From positions 1,718,001 to 1,782,000 of the forward strand of contig NZ_CP064689.1 of NCBI RefSeq assembly GCF_023100945.1: a stretch of DNA of 64,000 bases. The letters are read 5' to 3'. This stretch comes from Bradyrhizobium sp. 200. GTDB taxonomy: Bacteria > Pseudomonadota > Alphaproteobacteria > Rhizobiales > Xanthobacteraceae. This document shows positions 9,351 through 18,881 of this stretch, in pieces. The notes below the pieces were generated by a model that was not told the origin of the DNA, made no database searches, and saw nothing but the letters and a program-made list of their open reading frames with translations. A program made the position numbers and the translations under genes. Each line of letters opens with the position of its first letter. Position 1 is the first letter of the stretch.

Positions 9351-10882
9351 CAATGCCCCGCCATGTGCCGGCCGATCTCGGTGAGGTTGGCCTCGCTGGC
9401 GCGCGCTTCATGAACGAACTGCCCGTGAAACATCACGACCAGGCGGTCGGACAATTCGAGCAATTCGTCGAGGTCCTCGCTGACCAGCAGCACCGCCGCG
9501 CCGCGATTGCGGGCCGCCATGATCTCGGCGTGGATCTGCGCGACCGCGGCGAAATCGAGCCCGAAGCAAGGATTGGCGGCGATCAGCACCTCGACCTCGC
9601 CGCCGAGCTCCCGCGCCAATACCGCCCGCTGCACATTGCCGCCCGAGAGTGCCGAGATTGGCGTGTCCGGCGTGCGGGTCTTGATCTTGTACAGCGCGAT
9701 CTTGCGCTCGGCATCCTTGCGGAAGGCTGACCGGTTCAGCCACCAGCCGCTTTTGGCAAACGGCGCGCGGTCGAATTCACGGAACGCAATGTTGTCGGCG
9801 ACGCTCATGCCGCCGACGCAGGCGTTCTTCAAGGGCTCCTCGGGGAGCAGCGACATCTTGTGCCGGCGCATCTCTTCGCGGCTTGCATGATAGAGATTGC
9901 CGCGGACGCGGACCTCGCCGCTTTCGGCCTCGCGCTGGCCGGCCAATACTTCGACAAGCTGCCGCTGGCCGTTGCCGGAGACGCCTGCAATGCCGACGAT
10001 CTCGCCGCCCCGCACGGTGAGCGATACGCCGTGGACGGCGATCGCCCCGGCATCGTCGAGCGCGGTGAGTTTGCTGAGTTCTAGCCGGGTTTCCCCGACT
10101 TCGCCAACCCGTGGCGGCTGCACCATCAGTTGCTCGGCGCCGATCATGGTGCGCGCCATATCGTCAGGCGTGAGTTCGGCGACCTTGCCGTGCCCGGCCA
10201 GCTTGCCCCGGCGCAGGATCGTCACATCGTCGGCAAACGCCATCACCTCGCGGAATTTGTGCGTGATCATCAGGATGGTCAAGTCGCCCGCCACGACCAT
10301 GGCGCGCAGCATGCCCAGCACCTCGTCGGCCTCGCCCGGCGTCAGCACGGAGGTCGGTTCATCCAGGATGAGAAAGCGCCGCTTCAAATAGAGCTGCTTT
10401 AGGATCTCGCACTTTTGGCGCTCACCGGCCGAGATGTCGGACACTTTTGCGTTGAGCGGCACCTTGAACGGCATCCGCGCCAAAAACGCTTGCAACTCCT
10501 TCTTTTCCTTTGACCAGTCGACGACCGCGGGCACGTCGTCGCGCGCCAGCACCAGGTTTTCGGCGACCGTCATTGCCGGCACCAGCGTGAAGTGCTGGTA
10601 GACCATGCCGAGCCCCAGCGCGTGCGCGTCCTTGGGGTTGGCAATCGCCTGTTCGCGGCCGCCGACCAGAATGTCGCCCTCGGTCGGGTGGTAGTAGCCC
10701 ATGATGCATTTCACCAGCGTGCTCTTGCCGGCGCCATTCTCGCCGAGCAGCGCGTGGAACGAGCCGGGCCGTACCTTGAGCTCGACATTGTCGAGCGCAG
10801 TGAAATCGCCGAACCGCATCGTCATGGCAATGGCGTCGACGCCGAGCGCCCCGCTGGGTAACGGCGTCTCGCCGATGATCAC
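9350..10882 (-). CDS. Bmp-type nucleoside ABC transporter, duplicated ATP-binding protein
   Basis: 510 residues with two ABC domains. Domain 1: Walker [10 protein letters not shown], signature ISAGERQK, Walker B FLILDEPT. Domain 2: degenerate P-loop ([13 protein letters not shown]), signature [10 protein letters not shown] and [13 protein letters not shown] in place of Walker B. It starts with GTG at 10880-10882, overlapping the hydrolase stop as GTGA, so translation is coupled. The frame stays open further upstream, but that part is only the hydrolase gene read in another frame. Works with the two permeases and binding protein at 11576-14722. Confidence 0.92.
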   Translation of the reverse strand: MIIGETPLPSGALGVDAIAMTMRFGDFTALDNVELKVRPGSFHALLGENGAGKSTLVKCIMGYYHPTEGDILVGGREQAIANPKDAHALGLGMVYQHFTLVPAMTVAENLVLARDDVPAVVDWSKEKKELQAFLARMPFKVPLNAKVSDISAGERQKCEILKQLYLKRRFLILDEPTSVLTPGEADEVLGMLRAMVVAGDLTILMITHKFREVMAFADDVTILRRGKLAGHGKVAELTPDDMARTMIGAEQLMVQPPRVGEVGETRLELSKLTALDDAGAIAVHGVSLTVRGGEIVGIAGVSGNGQRQLVEVLAGQREAESGEVRVRGNLYHASREEMRRHKMSLLPEEPLKNACVGGMSVADNIAFREFDRAPFAKSGWWLNRSAFRKDAERKIALYKIKTRTPDTPISALSGGNVQRAVLARELGGEVEVLIAANPCFGLDFAAVAQIHAEIMAARNRGAAVLLVSEDLDELLELSDRLVVMFHGQFVHEARASEANLTEIGRHMAGH

Positions 10883-11562
10883 GACAGCGCTCCGATCAAC
10901 GCCATCGAGGTCGCGACTGCGCCGAACACGCCGCCCTGCATCTTGATCATTTTCAGCGCGTGGTCGTGGTTGCTCTTGTCGGTCGCGGCACAGCAATCCT
11001 CGATCAGGACGCATTCGAAGCCGCGATCGTTGGCTTCCCGCATCGTGGTATGGACGCAGACATCGGTGGTGATGCCGGTCAGCACGATGTTCTCGATGCC
11101 GCGCAGCCGCAGCATCAGTTCGAGGTCGGTAGCGCAGAACGATCCCTTGCCGGGCTTGTCGATGATGGGTTCGCCCGGCAGCGGCGCAAGATCGGGAATG
11201 ATCTCCCAGCCGGCCTCGCCACGCACCAGCACGCGGCCGCACGGGCCGGGATCGCCGATACCGGCGCCGATCTGCCGCGAGCGCCACCGCTTGTTGGCGG
11301 GCAGGTCGGTGAGATCGGGACGGTGTCCCTCGCGGGTGTGGATGATGTGAAAACCTTGCCCGCGCATCACCGCGAGCAGCTTCTTGATCGGCTCGATCGG
11401 CGCGCGGGTCAGCGATAGGTCGTATCCCATCTTGTCGACATAGCCGCCGACGCCGCAGAAATCGGTCTGCATGTCGATGATGATGAGCGCGGTGTTTTGC
11501 GGGCGCAGATCGCCATTATAGGGCCACGCATAGGGTTCGGATTTGATGTAGCGCTCAGCCAT
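10879..11562 (-). CDS. Isochorismatase-family cysteine hydrolase (RutB/biuret-hydrolase-like)
   Basis: A 227-residue amidohydrolase of the cysteine hydrolase superfamily with the triad D30 (IIIDMQTDF), K136 ([10 protein letters not shown]) and C169 ([11 protein letters not shown]). The [15 protein letters not shown] segment and overall length resemble ureidoacrylate hydrolase RutB and biuret hydrolase, which cleave urea-like C-N bonds. Its insertion between the permease and ATPase genes of the Bmp operon, ahead of upp, suggests it degrades the imported compound or a breakdown product to free nitrogen. The exact substrate cannot be read from the sequence. The stop overlaps the ATPase start (GTGA); it begins 13 bases after the permease stop. 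Confidence 0.82.
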   Translation of the reverse strand: MAERYIKSEPYAWPYNGDLRPQNTALIIIDMQTDFCGVGGYVDKMGYDLSLTRAPIEPIKKLLAVMRGQGFHIIHTREGHRPDLTDLPANKRWRSRQIGAGIGDPGPCGRVLVRGEAGWEIIPDLAPLPGEPIIDKPGKGSFCATDLELMLRLRGIENIVLTGITTDVCVHTTMREANDRGFECVLIEDCCAATDKSNHDHALKMIKMQGGVFGAVATSMALIGALS

Positions 11563-11575
11563 GGCTTGCTCTCGC

Positions 11576-12502
11576 TTAGCGGGTGATGGACAATTCAGCC
11601 GGTGCGCCGGTCAACGTGCGCTTCGGCGAACAGGTGATGATCATGATCGCCAGCGTCAGGATGTAGGGCGCGGCGTTGAACAGATGATAGCCGGAGGTGA
11701 CGCCGACCGATTGCAGCGCTGGTCCCAGTGCCGCCGCTCCGCCAAAGGCGAGCGACGCCCACAGGCACAGCATCGGGTCCCAGCGCGCGAAGATCACCAG
11801 CGCTACCGCCGTGATGCCCTGACCGCTGGAGAGGCCCTCGTTCCAGCTTCCGGGATAAAACAGCGACAGGAACGAGCCTCCGATCCCGGCGAGAAAGCCG
11901 CCGACCATGGTGGCGCGCAGCCTGATCCAGAGCACGGAATAACCCATCGCGCGCGCGGCATCCGAGCTTTCGCCGGCGGTGCGGATCAACAGGCCCCAGC
12001 GCGTGGTTCGAAACGCCCAAAACAAAATCGGCGCGATCGCCACCCCGATCAGGAACAGCACATTGATCCGCAGCGCTGCGCGCACCTGGGGAATATCGCT
12101 CCACCAGCCGAAATCGATCGCCGGAAGGCGCGCCGCGGTCGGCTCGATCAACGGTTTGCCGAGATAGAACGCCAGACCTGTTCCGAAAAGCATCAGCGCG
12201 ATGCCGACGGCAATGTCGTTCACCCGCGGCAGCGAGCAAATGCCGGCATGGAGCGCGCCGAGCAGCGCGCCCGTGATGCCGGCCGCCAGCACGCCAAGCC
12301 AGGGCGAGCCACTCAGATAGGAGATGCCATAGGCGCTCATCGCGCCCATGATCAGCGTGCCCTCGAGGCCGAGATTGATGCGGCCGGAGCGCTCGGTGAT
12401 GCATTCGCCGAGGCTGACGAACAGAAACGGCGTGGAGACGCGGATCGCACCGCCGAACACGGCAAGCGGCACCGTCCAGAGCCCGATCGATCCATCCGCC
12501 AT
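11576..12502 (-). CDS. Bmp-type nucleoside ABC transporter permease (second type)
   Basis: 308 residues, about eight to ten helices, with the family hallmark [20 protein letters not shown] near the N-terminus and [18 protein letters not shown] in the C-terminal half. It pairs with the permease at 12504-13613 to form the channel and begins one base after that gene's stop. The truncated permease at 63135-64000 has the same hallmark (TQRVGIVNLGVEGQM), so it is a paralogue of this subunit. Confidence 0.9.
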   Translation of the reverse strand: MADGSIGLWTVPLAVFGGAIRVSTPFLFVSLGECITERSGRINLGLEGTLIMGAMSAYGISYLSGSPWLGVLAAGITGALLGALHAGICSLPRVNDIAVGIALMLFGTGLAFYLGKPLIEPTAARLPAIDFGWWSDIPQVRAALRINVLFLIGVAIAPILFWAFRTTRWGLLIRTAGESSDAARAMGYSVLWIRLRATMVGGFLAGIGGSFLSLFYPGSWNEGLSSGQGITAVALVIFARWDPMLCLWASLAFGGAAALGPALQSVGVTSGYHLFNAAPYILTLAIMIITCSPKRTLTGAPAELSITR

Positions 12503-12503
12503 G

Positions 12504-13613
12504 TCAGGACTTTCCTTTCAGAAAACCGATGCGGCCGTACAGCGCGTCGCTGGCAAGCACGAAGACGAAGATGATGCCCTGCAGGACCAGCACCGAGGCA
12601 TCAGGCAGACCGAGCCGGCGCTGCAGCAGGCCGCCGCTGGCACTGATGCCGCCAAGCAGGATCGCGACGGGGATGATCGCGAGCGGATTGTGTCGCGCGA
12701 GGAAGGCTACGAGGATACCGGTAAAGCCGTAGCCGGCGGCGAGATTGGCGTTGGTGCGGCCTTGGACGGCGGCGACCTCGACCATGCCTGCGAGCCCGGC
12801 CGCGCCGCCGGCGAGGAAACACACCAACAGGATCAGCTTGCTGACGCCGAGCCCGACGATCTTTGCGGCGCGGATGTTGCCGCCGGCCACGCGTGCGGCG
12901 AAGCCGAACACGGTGTGATAGATCAGGATGTAGGATGCGATCGCCGCGATCAGGCCGAAGACCAGGCCCCAATGGATGTCGGTGCCAGGGATCGTGCCGA
13001 TCATGTTGGCGGCGCCGATTTCCCGCGTCGAAGGCTTATTGAGGCTGGCGGGGTCGCGCATCGCGCCCTCGACCAGGTGATTGAGGATCGCAAGGCCGAT
13101 ATAAACCAGAAGCAGACTGGAAATCGTTTCGTTGACGCCGCGATATTGCCGCAGCGCGCCCGATAGCGTGATCCAGATGCCGCCGCCGATTACACCGGCG
13201 AAAACCATCGCGATCTGCACGACTAGCGGCGGCGCCCACGGCATGGCCAGTGCCACCGAAGTGGCCGACAGTGCGCCGATCAACAGCGCGCCCTCGCCGC
13301 CGATGATGACCATGCCTAGCTGCGCGGGTAGGGCCGTGCACAGTGCGGTGAGAATCAGCGGTGCGGCGCGCGTCAGCGTATTCTGCCAGGAAAACCAGGT
13401 CCCGAACGCGCCCTGGTACATGTAGAAATAGAGGTCTAGCGGGTTCTTGCCGAACAATGCGACGAAAATCCCGAACACCGCGAGCGCGCCGACCAGCGCC
13501 GCGCCGGGGATCAGGATGTATTCGATGGTCGCACCGTAGCGCTGGAGGAAGCCGGGATCGGCGGCCGGAGAGACTGCGACCGCCTCGACCGGGTCCGCCG
13601 CCTCAGTCGTCAC
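12504..13613 (-). CDS. Bmp-type nucleoside ABC transporter permease (first type)
   Basis: 369 residues, multi-pass. Motifs include GKNPLDLYFYMYQGAFG after the first helix, AQLGMVIIGGEGALLIG, and GVNETISSLLLVYI in the middle. It starts with GTG (13611-13613) overlapping the binding-protein stop as GTGA. Forms the membrane domain with the permease that follows. The partial permease at the left edge is its paralogue. Confidence 0.9.
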   Translation of the reverse strand: MTTEAADPVEAVAVSPAADPGFLQRYGATIEYILIPGAALVGALAVFGIFVALFGKNPLDLYFYMYQGAFGTWFSWQNTLTRAAPLILTALCTALPAQLGMVIIGGEGALLIGALSATSVALAMPWAPPLVVQIAMVFAGVIGGGIWITLSGALRQYRGVNETISSLLLVYIGLAILNHLVEGAMRDPASLNKPSTREIGAANMIGTIPGTDIHWGLVFGLIAAIASYILIYHTVFGFAARVAGGNIRAAKIVGLGVSKLILLVCFLAGGAAGLAGMVEVAAVQGRTNANLAAGYGFTGILVAFLARHNPLAIIPVAILLGGISASGGLLQRRLGLPDASVLVLQGIIFVFVLASDALYGRIGFLKGKS

Positions 13614-14722
13614 GAAGTTGCTCCGATCACGCCTTCGACCAGATAGTCCATCTTCTCAAGCTCCGGATCCTTTTGGCCGCGATCGGTGCCGGCGGTGATC
13701 ACAGCCTTGCCCTTGTTGTCCATGATCGGACCCTTGAAGATGGTATAGCCTTCGGCAGACAGGAACTTTGCCTTGATCTCGTCGGCGTGCTTGCGTGCTT
13801 CCGCCGAGACCGCCTCGCCATAGGGCGAGCATTTGACGATCTCTTCCTTGAGGCCGCCGCGATAGAAGTTCGGAATAGCTTCGCCGGCGGCGATCATCTT
13901 GACGAACTTTGGATACAGCGCCTCCCAGTTCCACTCCGCGCCGGTGAGGTAGGCCTTCGGCGCGAGCGGCGACTGGTTGACGTGATAGCCGCAAACCATC
14001 GCGCCGCGGCGGGCGGCGTTCTCGACCATCGTCTTCGGACCATCGACGTGGCAGGTGAGGACATCGACGCCCTGGTCGATCAGGCTGTTGGTGGCTTCGG
14101 CTTCCTTGACCGGCATCGACCAGTCGCCGGTGAAGATCACCTGCGTGGTCGCCTTCGGGTTGGCGAGCTTGGCGCCCATCGTGAAAGCGTTGATATTGCG
14201 CAGCACCTGCGGGATCGGTTTTGCGGCGACGAAGCCGAGTTTTCCGCTCTTGGTCGAATAGCCGGCGACGATGCCCGAGATGTACTGGGCTTCGTCGATA
14301 TAGCCGAAATAGCTGCCGGCATTGGTGGGATCCTTGTCGCTCCATAACCCGCCGCAATGTTCGAAGCGCAGTTTTGGAAACTTCTTGGCCATCTTGATCA
14401 CGTGCGGGTTGTAGTATCCGAACGATGTCGGGAAGAGCAGGGAGGCGCCGTCGAGATTGATCATCGACTCAATGGTCTTTTCGACCGCGTCGGTTTCCGG
14501 GACTTTCTCTTCCTCGACCACCTTGAGACCGGGCATCTTCTTCAGGGCGGCAGCGCCTTGCGCATGTGCCTGGTTGTAGCCGTAGTCGTCGCGCGACCCG
14601 ACATAGATGAAGCCGATCGTGGTGTCGGCTGCCAGCGCCGAACGCGCACCAAGCGCCGAACCAAGTGTCAGCGCCGCGCCGCCTTGCAACAAATGTCGTC
14701 GTGAAATCCTGCCAAAATCCAT
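13610..14722 (-). CDS. Bmp-family periplasmic nucleoside-binding protein
   Basis: A 370-residue binding protein of the BmpA/PnrA family. A twin-arginine leader (SRRHLLQGGAALTLGSALG) precedes the mature protein, which starts near AADTTIGFIYVGSRDDYGYN. Family features include NQAHAQGAAALKK and the ligand region GYSTKSGKLGFVAAKPIPQ. It is the first gene of the operon binding protein, permease, permease, hydrolase, ATPase, upp. An AGGGAG site lies ahead of the ATG, and a sigma-54 promoter about 80 bases upstream. Family members bind purine nucleosides or related compounds; here the upp partner hints at pyrimidines. Confidence 0.92.
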   Translation of the reverse strand: MDFGRISRRHLLQGGAALTLGSALGARSALAADTTIGFIYVGSRDDYGYNQAHAQGAAALKKMPGLKVVEEEKVPETDAVEKTIESMINLDGASLLFPTSFGYYNPHVIKMAKKFPKLRFEHCGGLWSDKDPTNAGSYFGYIDEAQYISGIVAGYSTKSGKLGFVAAKPIPQVLRNINAFTMGAKLANPKATTQVIFTGDWSMPVKEAEATNSLIDQGVDVLTCHVDGPKTMVENAARRGAMVCGYHVNQSPLAPKAYLTGAEWNWEALYPKFVKMIAAGEAIPNFYRGGLKEEIVKCSPYGEAVSAEARKHADEIKAKFLSAEGYTIFKGPIMDNKGKAVITAGTDRGQKDPELEKMDYLVEGVIGATS

Positions 14723-14798
14723 TGCCTGCTCCCTCTGGGCGAGCGGGTCGCCCGTTATTGCGCAGCCGCGCCGAAACGGCGGAGCTCAGGAGGGATGT

Positions 14799-14815
14799 CG
14801 CAATGTTCGTGCCAG
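14799..14815 (-). promoter_or_regulatory. Sigma-54 promoter of the Bmp-upp operon
   Basis: Minus-strand sequence CTGGCACGAACATTGCG has the RpoN -24 block (CTGGCACG), the -12 block (TTGC) and exact GG-N10-GC spacing; only the last consensus position differs. The expected start near 14788 gives a leader of about 66 bases before the binding-protein gene. Confidence 0.85.
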
Positions 14816-14899
14816 AGATTTTTCAATGCGAATTTCGTCATAACCATTTGAAATTATTTGGATATGATCGGTCGATCGAATCTTGTGCAGTAAGTCTAT

Positions 14900-14916
14900 C
14901 GCCTAAATATTAGGCG
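14900..14916. promoter_or_regulatory. Palindrome, candidate operator of the Bmp operon
   Basis: CGCCTAAATATTAGGCG: perfect 7-bp arms around a 3-base centre. On the minus strand it overlaps the -10 part of a second possible promoter (TTGCAT-N19-TAATAT), which would suit a repressor. The regulator is unknown and no regulator gene is adjacent. Confidence 0.45.
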
Positions 14917-15093
14917 TCATTCGTCCATTGTATGCAAGGGAGTTAAGCAATTCCTAAGCCCGGCTTGGCGGAAAATCGGCGGCTGGACCCGCCCGCAGCC
15001 TGGCATCGAAGACAATGCCAGCCTGATCGTTTGAGCGCCGGTGCCGGGATCTTTCATTCGCGCGAGCGGGCTCAGGCGGAATGCAAACCCTGG

Positions 15094-16110
15094 TCACTCG
15101 GCTGCCTTGGCGCTCTTTGGCCCGAACAGTCGAGTGGGCACAGGAAAGCCACACGAAGTGCCGTCGGTCACCTTGACCTGGTCTTCCCATGGCAAGCGGA
15201 ATGTGCCGGCGACCATGTCCTGCATGAAGGTATAGGGACAATCCATCGCGCCGCCCTTCACTGCGACGTAACCGCGGTGCCAGAGTTGATAGATGTTGTT
15301 TTCGACGCCCCAGTGAATCCGTGCTTCGCGCACGAGATCAGGACGGACCTCGGCGGTGATGATCTCGTCGGCACGTCCCGTCGTGCCATGGGCAATGATG
15401 CTGCCGTCGAAATTCACGATCATGCCTTCGCCCATGGAATCGAATGAGCCATCCGATCCGCACATGCAGACATTGGCCGTGACCATCAGATTCTGGAAAG
15501 CATTGGCCTGATTGGTGAAGCGCCAGCTCTCGCGTATGGGCGCGGTGTAGCCGGCCGTGCGGATCATTATCTCCGCGCCCTTGTAAGCGCACTCACGCGC
15601 CATCTCCGGGAACATGCCGTCGTGACAGATGATCAGCGCGATCTTCGCACCCTTCGGTCCCTCGATCACGGGGATGCCGATATCGCCGGGCTCCCATGGC
15701 TCAACCGGAATCCACGGATGGAGTTTTCGATAGTACAGCTTGATCTCGCCGTGATCGTCGATGATCAGCCCTGAATTGTAAGGGTTGCCGTCGGGATTGA
15801 ACTCCATGATGGAGAAGCAGCCCCAGATCTTGTTGTCGACGCAAGCCTTCCGGAACGCCGCCACCTCGGGGCCGTCGAGACGGCACATGATTTCCGGATT
15901 GGTGTCCATCGACAGGCCGTGCAGGGAATACTCGGGAAACACCACCAGATCCATGGTGCCCAGATTGCGCCGCGCCTTGCCAATCATGTACACGATGCGC
16001 TCGGTCTGACGCGCGAGGTCTGTCTTGGTGACCACGACAGGCAATTGCAATTGAACGAGCCCGATGACGACGCCATCAGGCGATTTGTTGAGGCCGCCAA
16101 GTCCGTTCAT
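15094..16110 (-). CDS. amiF: Formamidase
   Basis: A 338-residue cytoplasmic nitrilase-superfamily amidase that hydrolyses formamide to formate and ammonia. The catalytic triad is E60 (FPEYSLHG), K128 (YYRKLHPW) and C161 (CHDGMFPE). Long blocks match the Helicobacter AmiF family, including FSIMEFNPDGNPYN, EPWEPGDIGIPV, GVENNIYQLWHRGYVA and LPWEDQVKVTDG. Length is that of AmiF (about 335). The catalytic-cysteine motif and the C-terminal region favour formamidase over the aliphatic amidase AmiE. It lies upstream of, and on the same strand as, the Bmp operon but is separated by that operon's own promoter. An ammonia-releasing role fits the region. Confidence 0.92.
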   Translation of the reverse strand: MNGLGGLNKSPDGVVIGLVQLQLPVVVTKTDLARQTERIVYMIGKARRNLGTMDLVVFPEYSLHGLSMDTNPEIMCRLDGPEVAAFRKACVDNKIWGCFSIMEFNPDGNPYNSGLIIDDHGEIKLYYRKLHPWIPVEPWEPGDIGIPVIEGPKGAKIALIICHDGMFPEMARECAYKGAEIMIRTAGYTAPIRESWRFTNQANAFQNLMVTANVCMCGSDGSFDSMGEGMIVNFDGSIIAHGTTGRADEIITAEVRPDLVREARIHWGVENNIYQLWHRGYVAVKGGAMDCPYTFMQDMVAGTFRLPWEDQVKVTDGTSCGFPVPTRLFGPKSAKAAE

Positions 16111-16659
16111 GTCCTGGGTTCCCTAGCAGTTGATCGCTTGCATGAAGCACCAAAGCGAAACAAAGCCGATTTCGGCCGACAGCAACAGATTATTTTTCAG
16201 GCGACTGGCGAACTGGCAGGCTCAGCGTCCCGACAAGCAATTATACAAGCGTGAAGCCGCAGGTTGCGCCGCTCAACGTTGGCGGGCTGACGTCGTCCCG
16301 ACGCTCTGAGAATCGAAAGTTTGGACGATCGCTTGGCTGCCAAATTTCCGAATGTGGCTTGTGGCATTTGCGGGCGCCAAGGTTGGCGTAGTTGTGACAA
16401 TTCAGTGCCATGTCGGCGCAGGCACGACGAACAGACGTCGCTTGCTCAGCAAGTCGAGCGCGCTCAGGATGGAGCAATGCATTCATTTTACAATTTTAGC
16501 GCTAGCATTGTTGCAATTCATAATCTCGCCAGATTGGGATACCAGTTGTTTACCGACGAGAACCAGTTATTTGGCGATGAAAAAGGCCAACTTGGGAGGC
16601 CGCAGTCTCCGGCTGTTCAACTGTCGTTCGGTGCGTCGACTGTTTGTCAGGGGGAAGTC
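16111..16659. other. Intergenic region between formamidase and sigma-factor gene
   Basis: 549 bases between divergent genes. An in-frame extension of the sigma-factor gene runs back to 16321, but it is Cys-rich, lacks family resemblance and is superseded by a strong ribosome site at 16660. The stretch 16480-16560 is AT-rich and is the likely promoter zone for the sigma factor, but no clear -35/-10 pair was recognised. Confidence 0.45.
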
Positions 16660-17877
16660 ATGTGGTCGCGCAGCCTGTTGGTCCAGAATCTGTTCGTCCC
16701 GAAAAAGGCCAAGCTGCCAGACAACGATGTCGACCGTGCCAATGCGGCCGCCGAACGACCGGTCTCCTCTGAGATGCAGATTGTGCCACTGCTGAGCGGC
16801 AACTTTGAGCGCGCGCTCGTCAATGCTGTGCTCTCCGGTGACGCTGGGGCGGCGAGCAGATTTCTCGAACACGTCTCGACAACACTGTGGTCGATCGTCG
16901 TGAAGCTGGTAGGCGAAGGAGCGGACGCGGAGGCCGCGTTCCTTCACATCGTCGCATCAATGAAGGCTGACGATTATGCGCGGCTGCGGGGGTTCGACGG
17001 GCGCTCACGGCTTGCGACGTATTTGTCGCTTGTCGCCCGTGATGTTCTCGCCGACGAGTTGGCGGGACAATTCAGTAAAGCGCCGCACGAGGCGTGGGAG
17101 AGATTCTCGCGTTACTTCGAGACCGACATTCGCAGCCGGATCGCCAAGCAATTGCCGCGCAACCTTGGTAGAGCTGGACGCGAGGATGCGTACCAAGAAG
17201 TATGCCTCAAGCTGATCGAGAATGATTTCCGTCGTATCCGCTTATACGGAGGCCGCGGCAGCTTCACTGGCTTTATTCTGACCGTGGTCGATCGCATCTT
17301 GATCGATCTCGTGCGGCGTGAGGCGCCTCGACGGCGCATGCCGGTGGCGATTTCTCGTTCGACGCCGCTTGACCAGGCGATTTATGCAGCCGTGGTGTGG
17401 GAGGGTTGTCCGCTGGACACCAATCGTCTCGTTGCTGCACTGCGCGGCAGGCTGGCGCAAGATCCGACAGCCGCTGATGTCGCCGAGTCGGTCGCGCGCG
17501 TTGCCGGCGTGGCGAGGCTGGAACGCACGCCGCCCGCCACCGAGGCCATCTCGCTCGACGCGCTGCTTGGCGAGGGTGGAGGTATTTCGATCGCGGATTC
17601 GTCGCCGACGCCCGAGGACCGTTTGCTGCTCTTTGAGGAGGAAAAGCACCGCGCGGCTCTCGTAGCTGCCATCAATACGGCTGCGGAAAAGCTTCCCGCC
17701 GATGAACGGTTGTACCTTCAGATTGTATTTTCGGCCACTGAGTCGCTGCCAGCACGTGACATCGCGAGGCTGATGGGTTGCCCGGTCGAGGAAGTCTATC
17801 GTTTGAAGCAGCGAACCCAGAAATGGCTGAAAGAAATTACGGTGCATTTGGAAAAGAATTCCGATATGTCCGTCTGA
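16660..17877 (+). CDS. Sigma-70 family (ECF-like) sigma factor with duplicated sigma-2-like region
   Basis: A 405-residue protein, about twice the size of a standard ECF sigma factor. Two consecutive segments resemble sigma region 2: residues about 63-135 (ARLRGFDGRSRLATYLSLVA) and 150-232 (REDAYQEVCLKLIEND, then a GGRGSFTGFILTVVDRILID block). The second has the usual promoter-melting arrangement with a D-R-I-L-I-D-L-V-R-R helix. A Ser/Pro-rich linker leads to a sigma-4 helix-turn-helix at about 335-398 (LPARDIARLMGCPVEEVYRL). The ATG at 16660 has GGGGGA five bases upstream. The next gene, 24 bases downstream, encodes a likely membrane anti-sigma factor. Target genes are unknown. Confidence 0.75.
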   Translation: MWSRSLLVQNLFVPKKAKLPDNDVDRANAAAERPVSSEMQIVPLLSGNFERALVNAVLSGDAGAASRFLEHVSTTLWSIVVKLVGEGADAEAAFLHIVASMKADDYARLRGFDGRSRLATYLSLVARDVLADELAGQFSKAPHEAWERFSRYFETDIRSRIAKQLPRNLGRAGREDAYQEVCLKLIENDFRRIRLYGGRGSFTGFILTVVDRILIDLVRREAPRRRMPVAISRSTPLDQAIYAAVVWEGCPLDTNRLVAALRGRLAQDPTAADVAESVARVAGVARLERTPPATEAISLDALLGEGGGISIADSSPTPEDRLLLFEEEKHRAALVAAINTAAEKLPADERLYLQIVFSATESLPARDIARLMGCPVEEVYRLKQRTQKWLKEITVHLEKNSDMSV

Positions 17878-17901
17878 ACATGGGTATTGGATTTCTGCTC
17901 G

Positions 17902-18702
17902 ATGATCGAACGCCCTAGTCAGGAACCGGAGCCTGTGCTCGCCGAGGACGATGACCGCTCCGACCGGCTACAAACCTATGAGCTGCTTCGCGCGCAACTG
18001 TCGCGGACTATTTCCGAGGGTTTGGAGCAGGGTTCCCTTGCAGCAGGTCAATGGGGCGAGATTGACGACGCTCAGATCGCTGCGTTTCTCGACGGTTCCC
18101 TGCCGCCGGCAGAGTGGAATGTTGTCGCCGCGAGACTTGCGAACGACCCGGTGGCCCGCGCAGAGTTAACTTCCGCGGCGGCATTGCTGGACGAAATCCA
18201 CGCGCAGCCCGCGACGGCCCCGGCGGGTTTGGTGGTGCGGGCGGCTGGCGTTCTTGCTGCGTCGGAACAGAGCCGGCCGCAGGTTTCGGCAATGGCGGTT
18301 GGTCCAGTTGCTCGGTACCGGCGTTCGATTGCGTGGTCCGGCTTCGCTCTGGCCGTCCTGGCTGTGATCGCGATCCCGACCGTTGTGACGATGGTTGGAG
18401 ACGGTGCAACGATCGCGGTGAAGCAGGACGACGCAGGTGATGCGATCGGCCGCGGAATCGTGGCGGCCCCGTCCGGTCCAACGAAGAAGAAAGATGCTCA
18501 CTCGTGCAGTGACGCGAACGACCAAGCCAGGAAATCGACACCCGACAACATGGGAAGCGATCGCGGTACTGGAACGGGGGCGACCGCGGAGGTGGCCGAA
18601 CATCCAGGCAAGGCGGCGCCCGCCGATGATAACGATCCATGCGGGCCAAGGCCGGCAGGGGGCCGCAAGCATGAGCGCCCCGCCTCCGCAGCACCGAACT
18701 GA
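17902..18702 (+). CDS. Putative membrane-anchored anti-sigma factor
   Basis: About 266 residues. The N-terminal cytoplasmic part carries an acidic segment (DDAQIAAFLDGSLPP) followed by a helix like those of anti-sigma domains. A single membrane helix lies around residues 145-167 (SGFALAVLAVIAIPTVVTMV). The last 90 residues are a low-complexity periplasmic tail rich in Lys, Asp, Gly and Pro. Its position directly after the sigma-factor gene supports the role: it would hold the sigma factor at the membrane until a signal arrives. No zinc-binding HxxxCxxC motif is visible. A TTG at 17887 could extend it by five residues. Confidence 0.6.
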   Translation: MIERPSQEPEPVLAEDDDRSDRLQTYELLRAQLSRTISEGLEQGSLAAGQWGEIDDAQIAAFLDGSLPPAEWNVVAARLANDPVARAELTSAAALLDEIHAQPATAPAGLVVRAAGVLAASEQSRPQVSAMAVGPVARYRRSIAWSGFALAVLAVIAIPTVVTMVGDGATIAVKQDDAGDAIGRGIVAAPSGPTKKKDAHSCSDANDQARKSTPDNMGSDRGTGTGATAEVAEHPGKAAPADDNDPCGPRPAGGRKHERPASAAPN

Positions 18703-18881
18703 CCTGAACTCGACGCTTAAGTCGTCCGGGCCACATCCCGGTTGCGGGAGTGCGTTGTGTTCTATCACGAGGACGGGCCTAACGAGACATCGCGATGGCC
18801 GGCGTCAGACCAAAAGTGAGAGCCTGTCCGTCTGCTCCAATGTTGCATCCAAACTCTCACGCTGCAAAGGAGCAAGAGATA

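Larger units (their letters stand above)
14723..15093. other. Control region upstream of the Bmp operon
   Basis: 371 bases between the binding-protein start and the formamidase stop. It holds the sigma-54 promoter (14799-14815), a 17-base palindrome (14900-14916) and an AT-rich stretch around 14840-14900. No gene is supported. Confidence 0.6.

Noticed and set aside
9350..11287. Longer version of the nucleoside ATPase (645 codons)
   Set aside because: The first 135 codons are the hydrolase gene in another frame and Arg-rich; the GTG at 10882 overlapping the hydrolase stop fits the family start.
16321..16659. N-terminal extension of the sigma factor by 113 residues
   Set aside because: Cys- and Arg-rich without sigma-factor resemblance, while 16660 has an ideal ribosome site.
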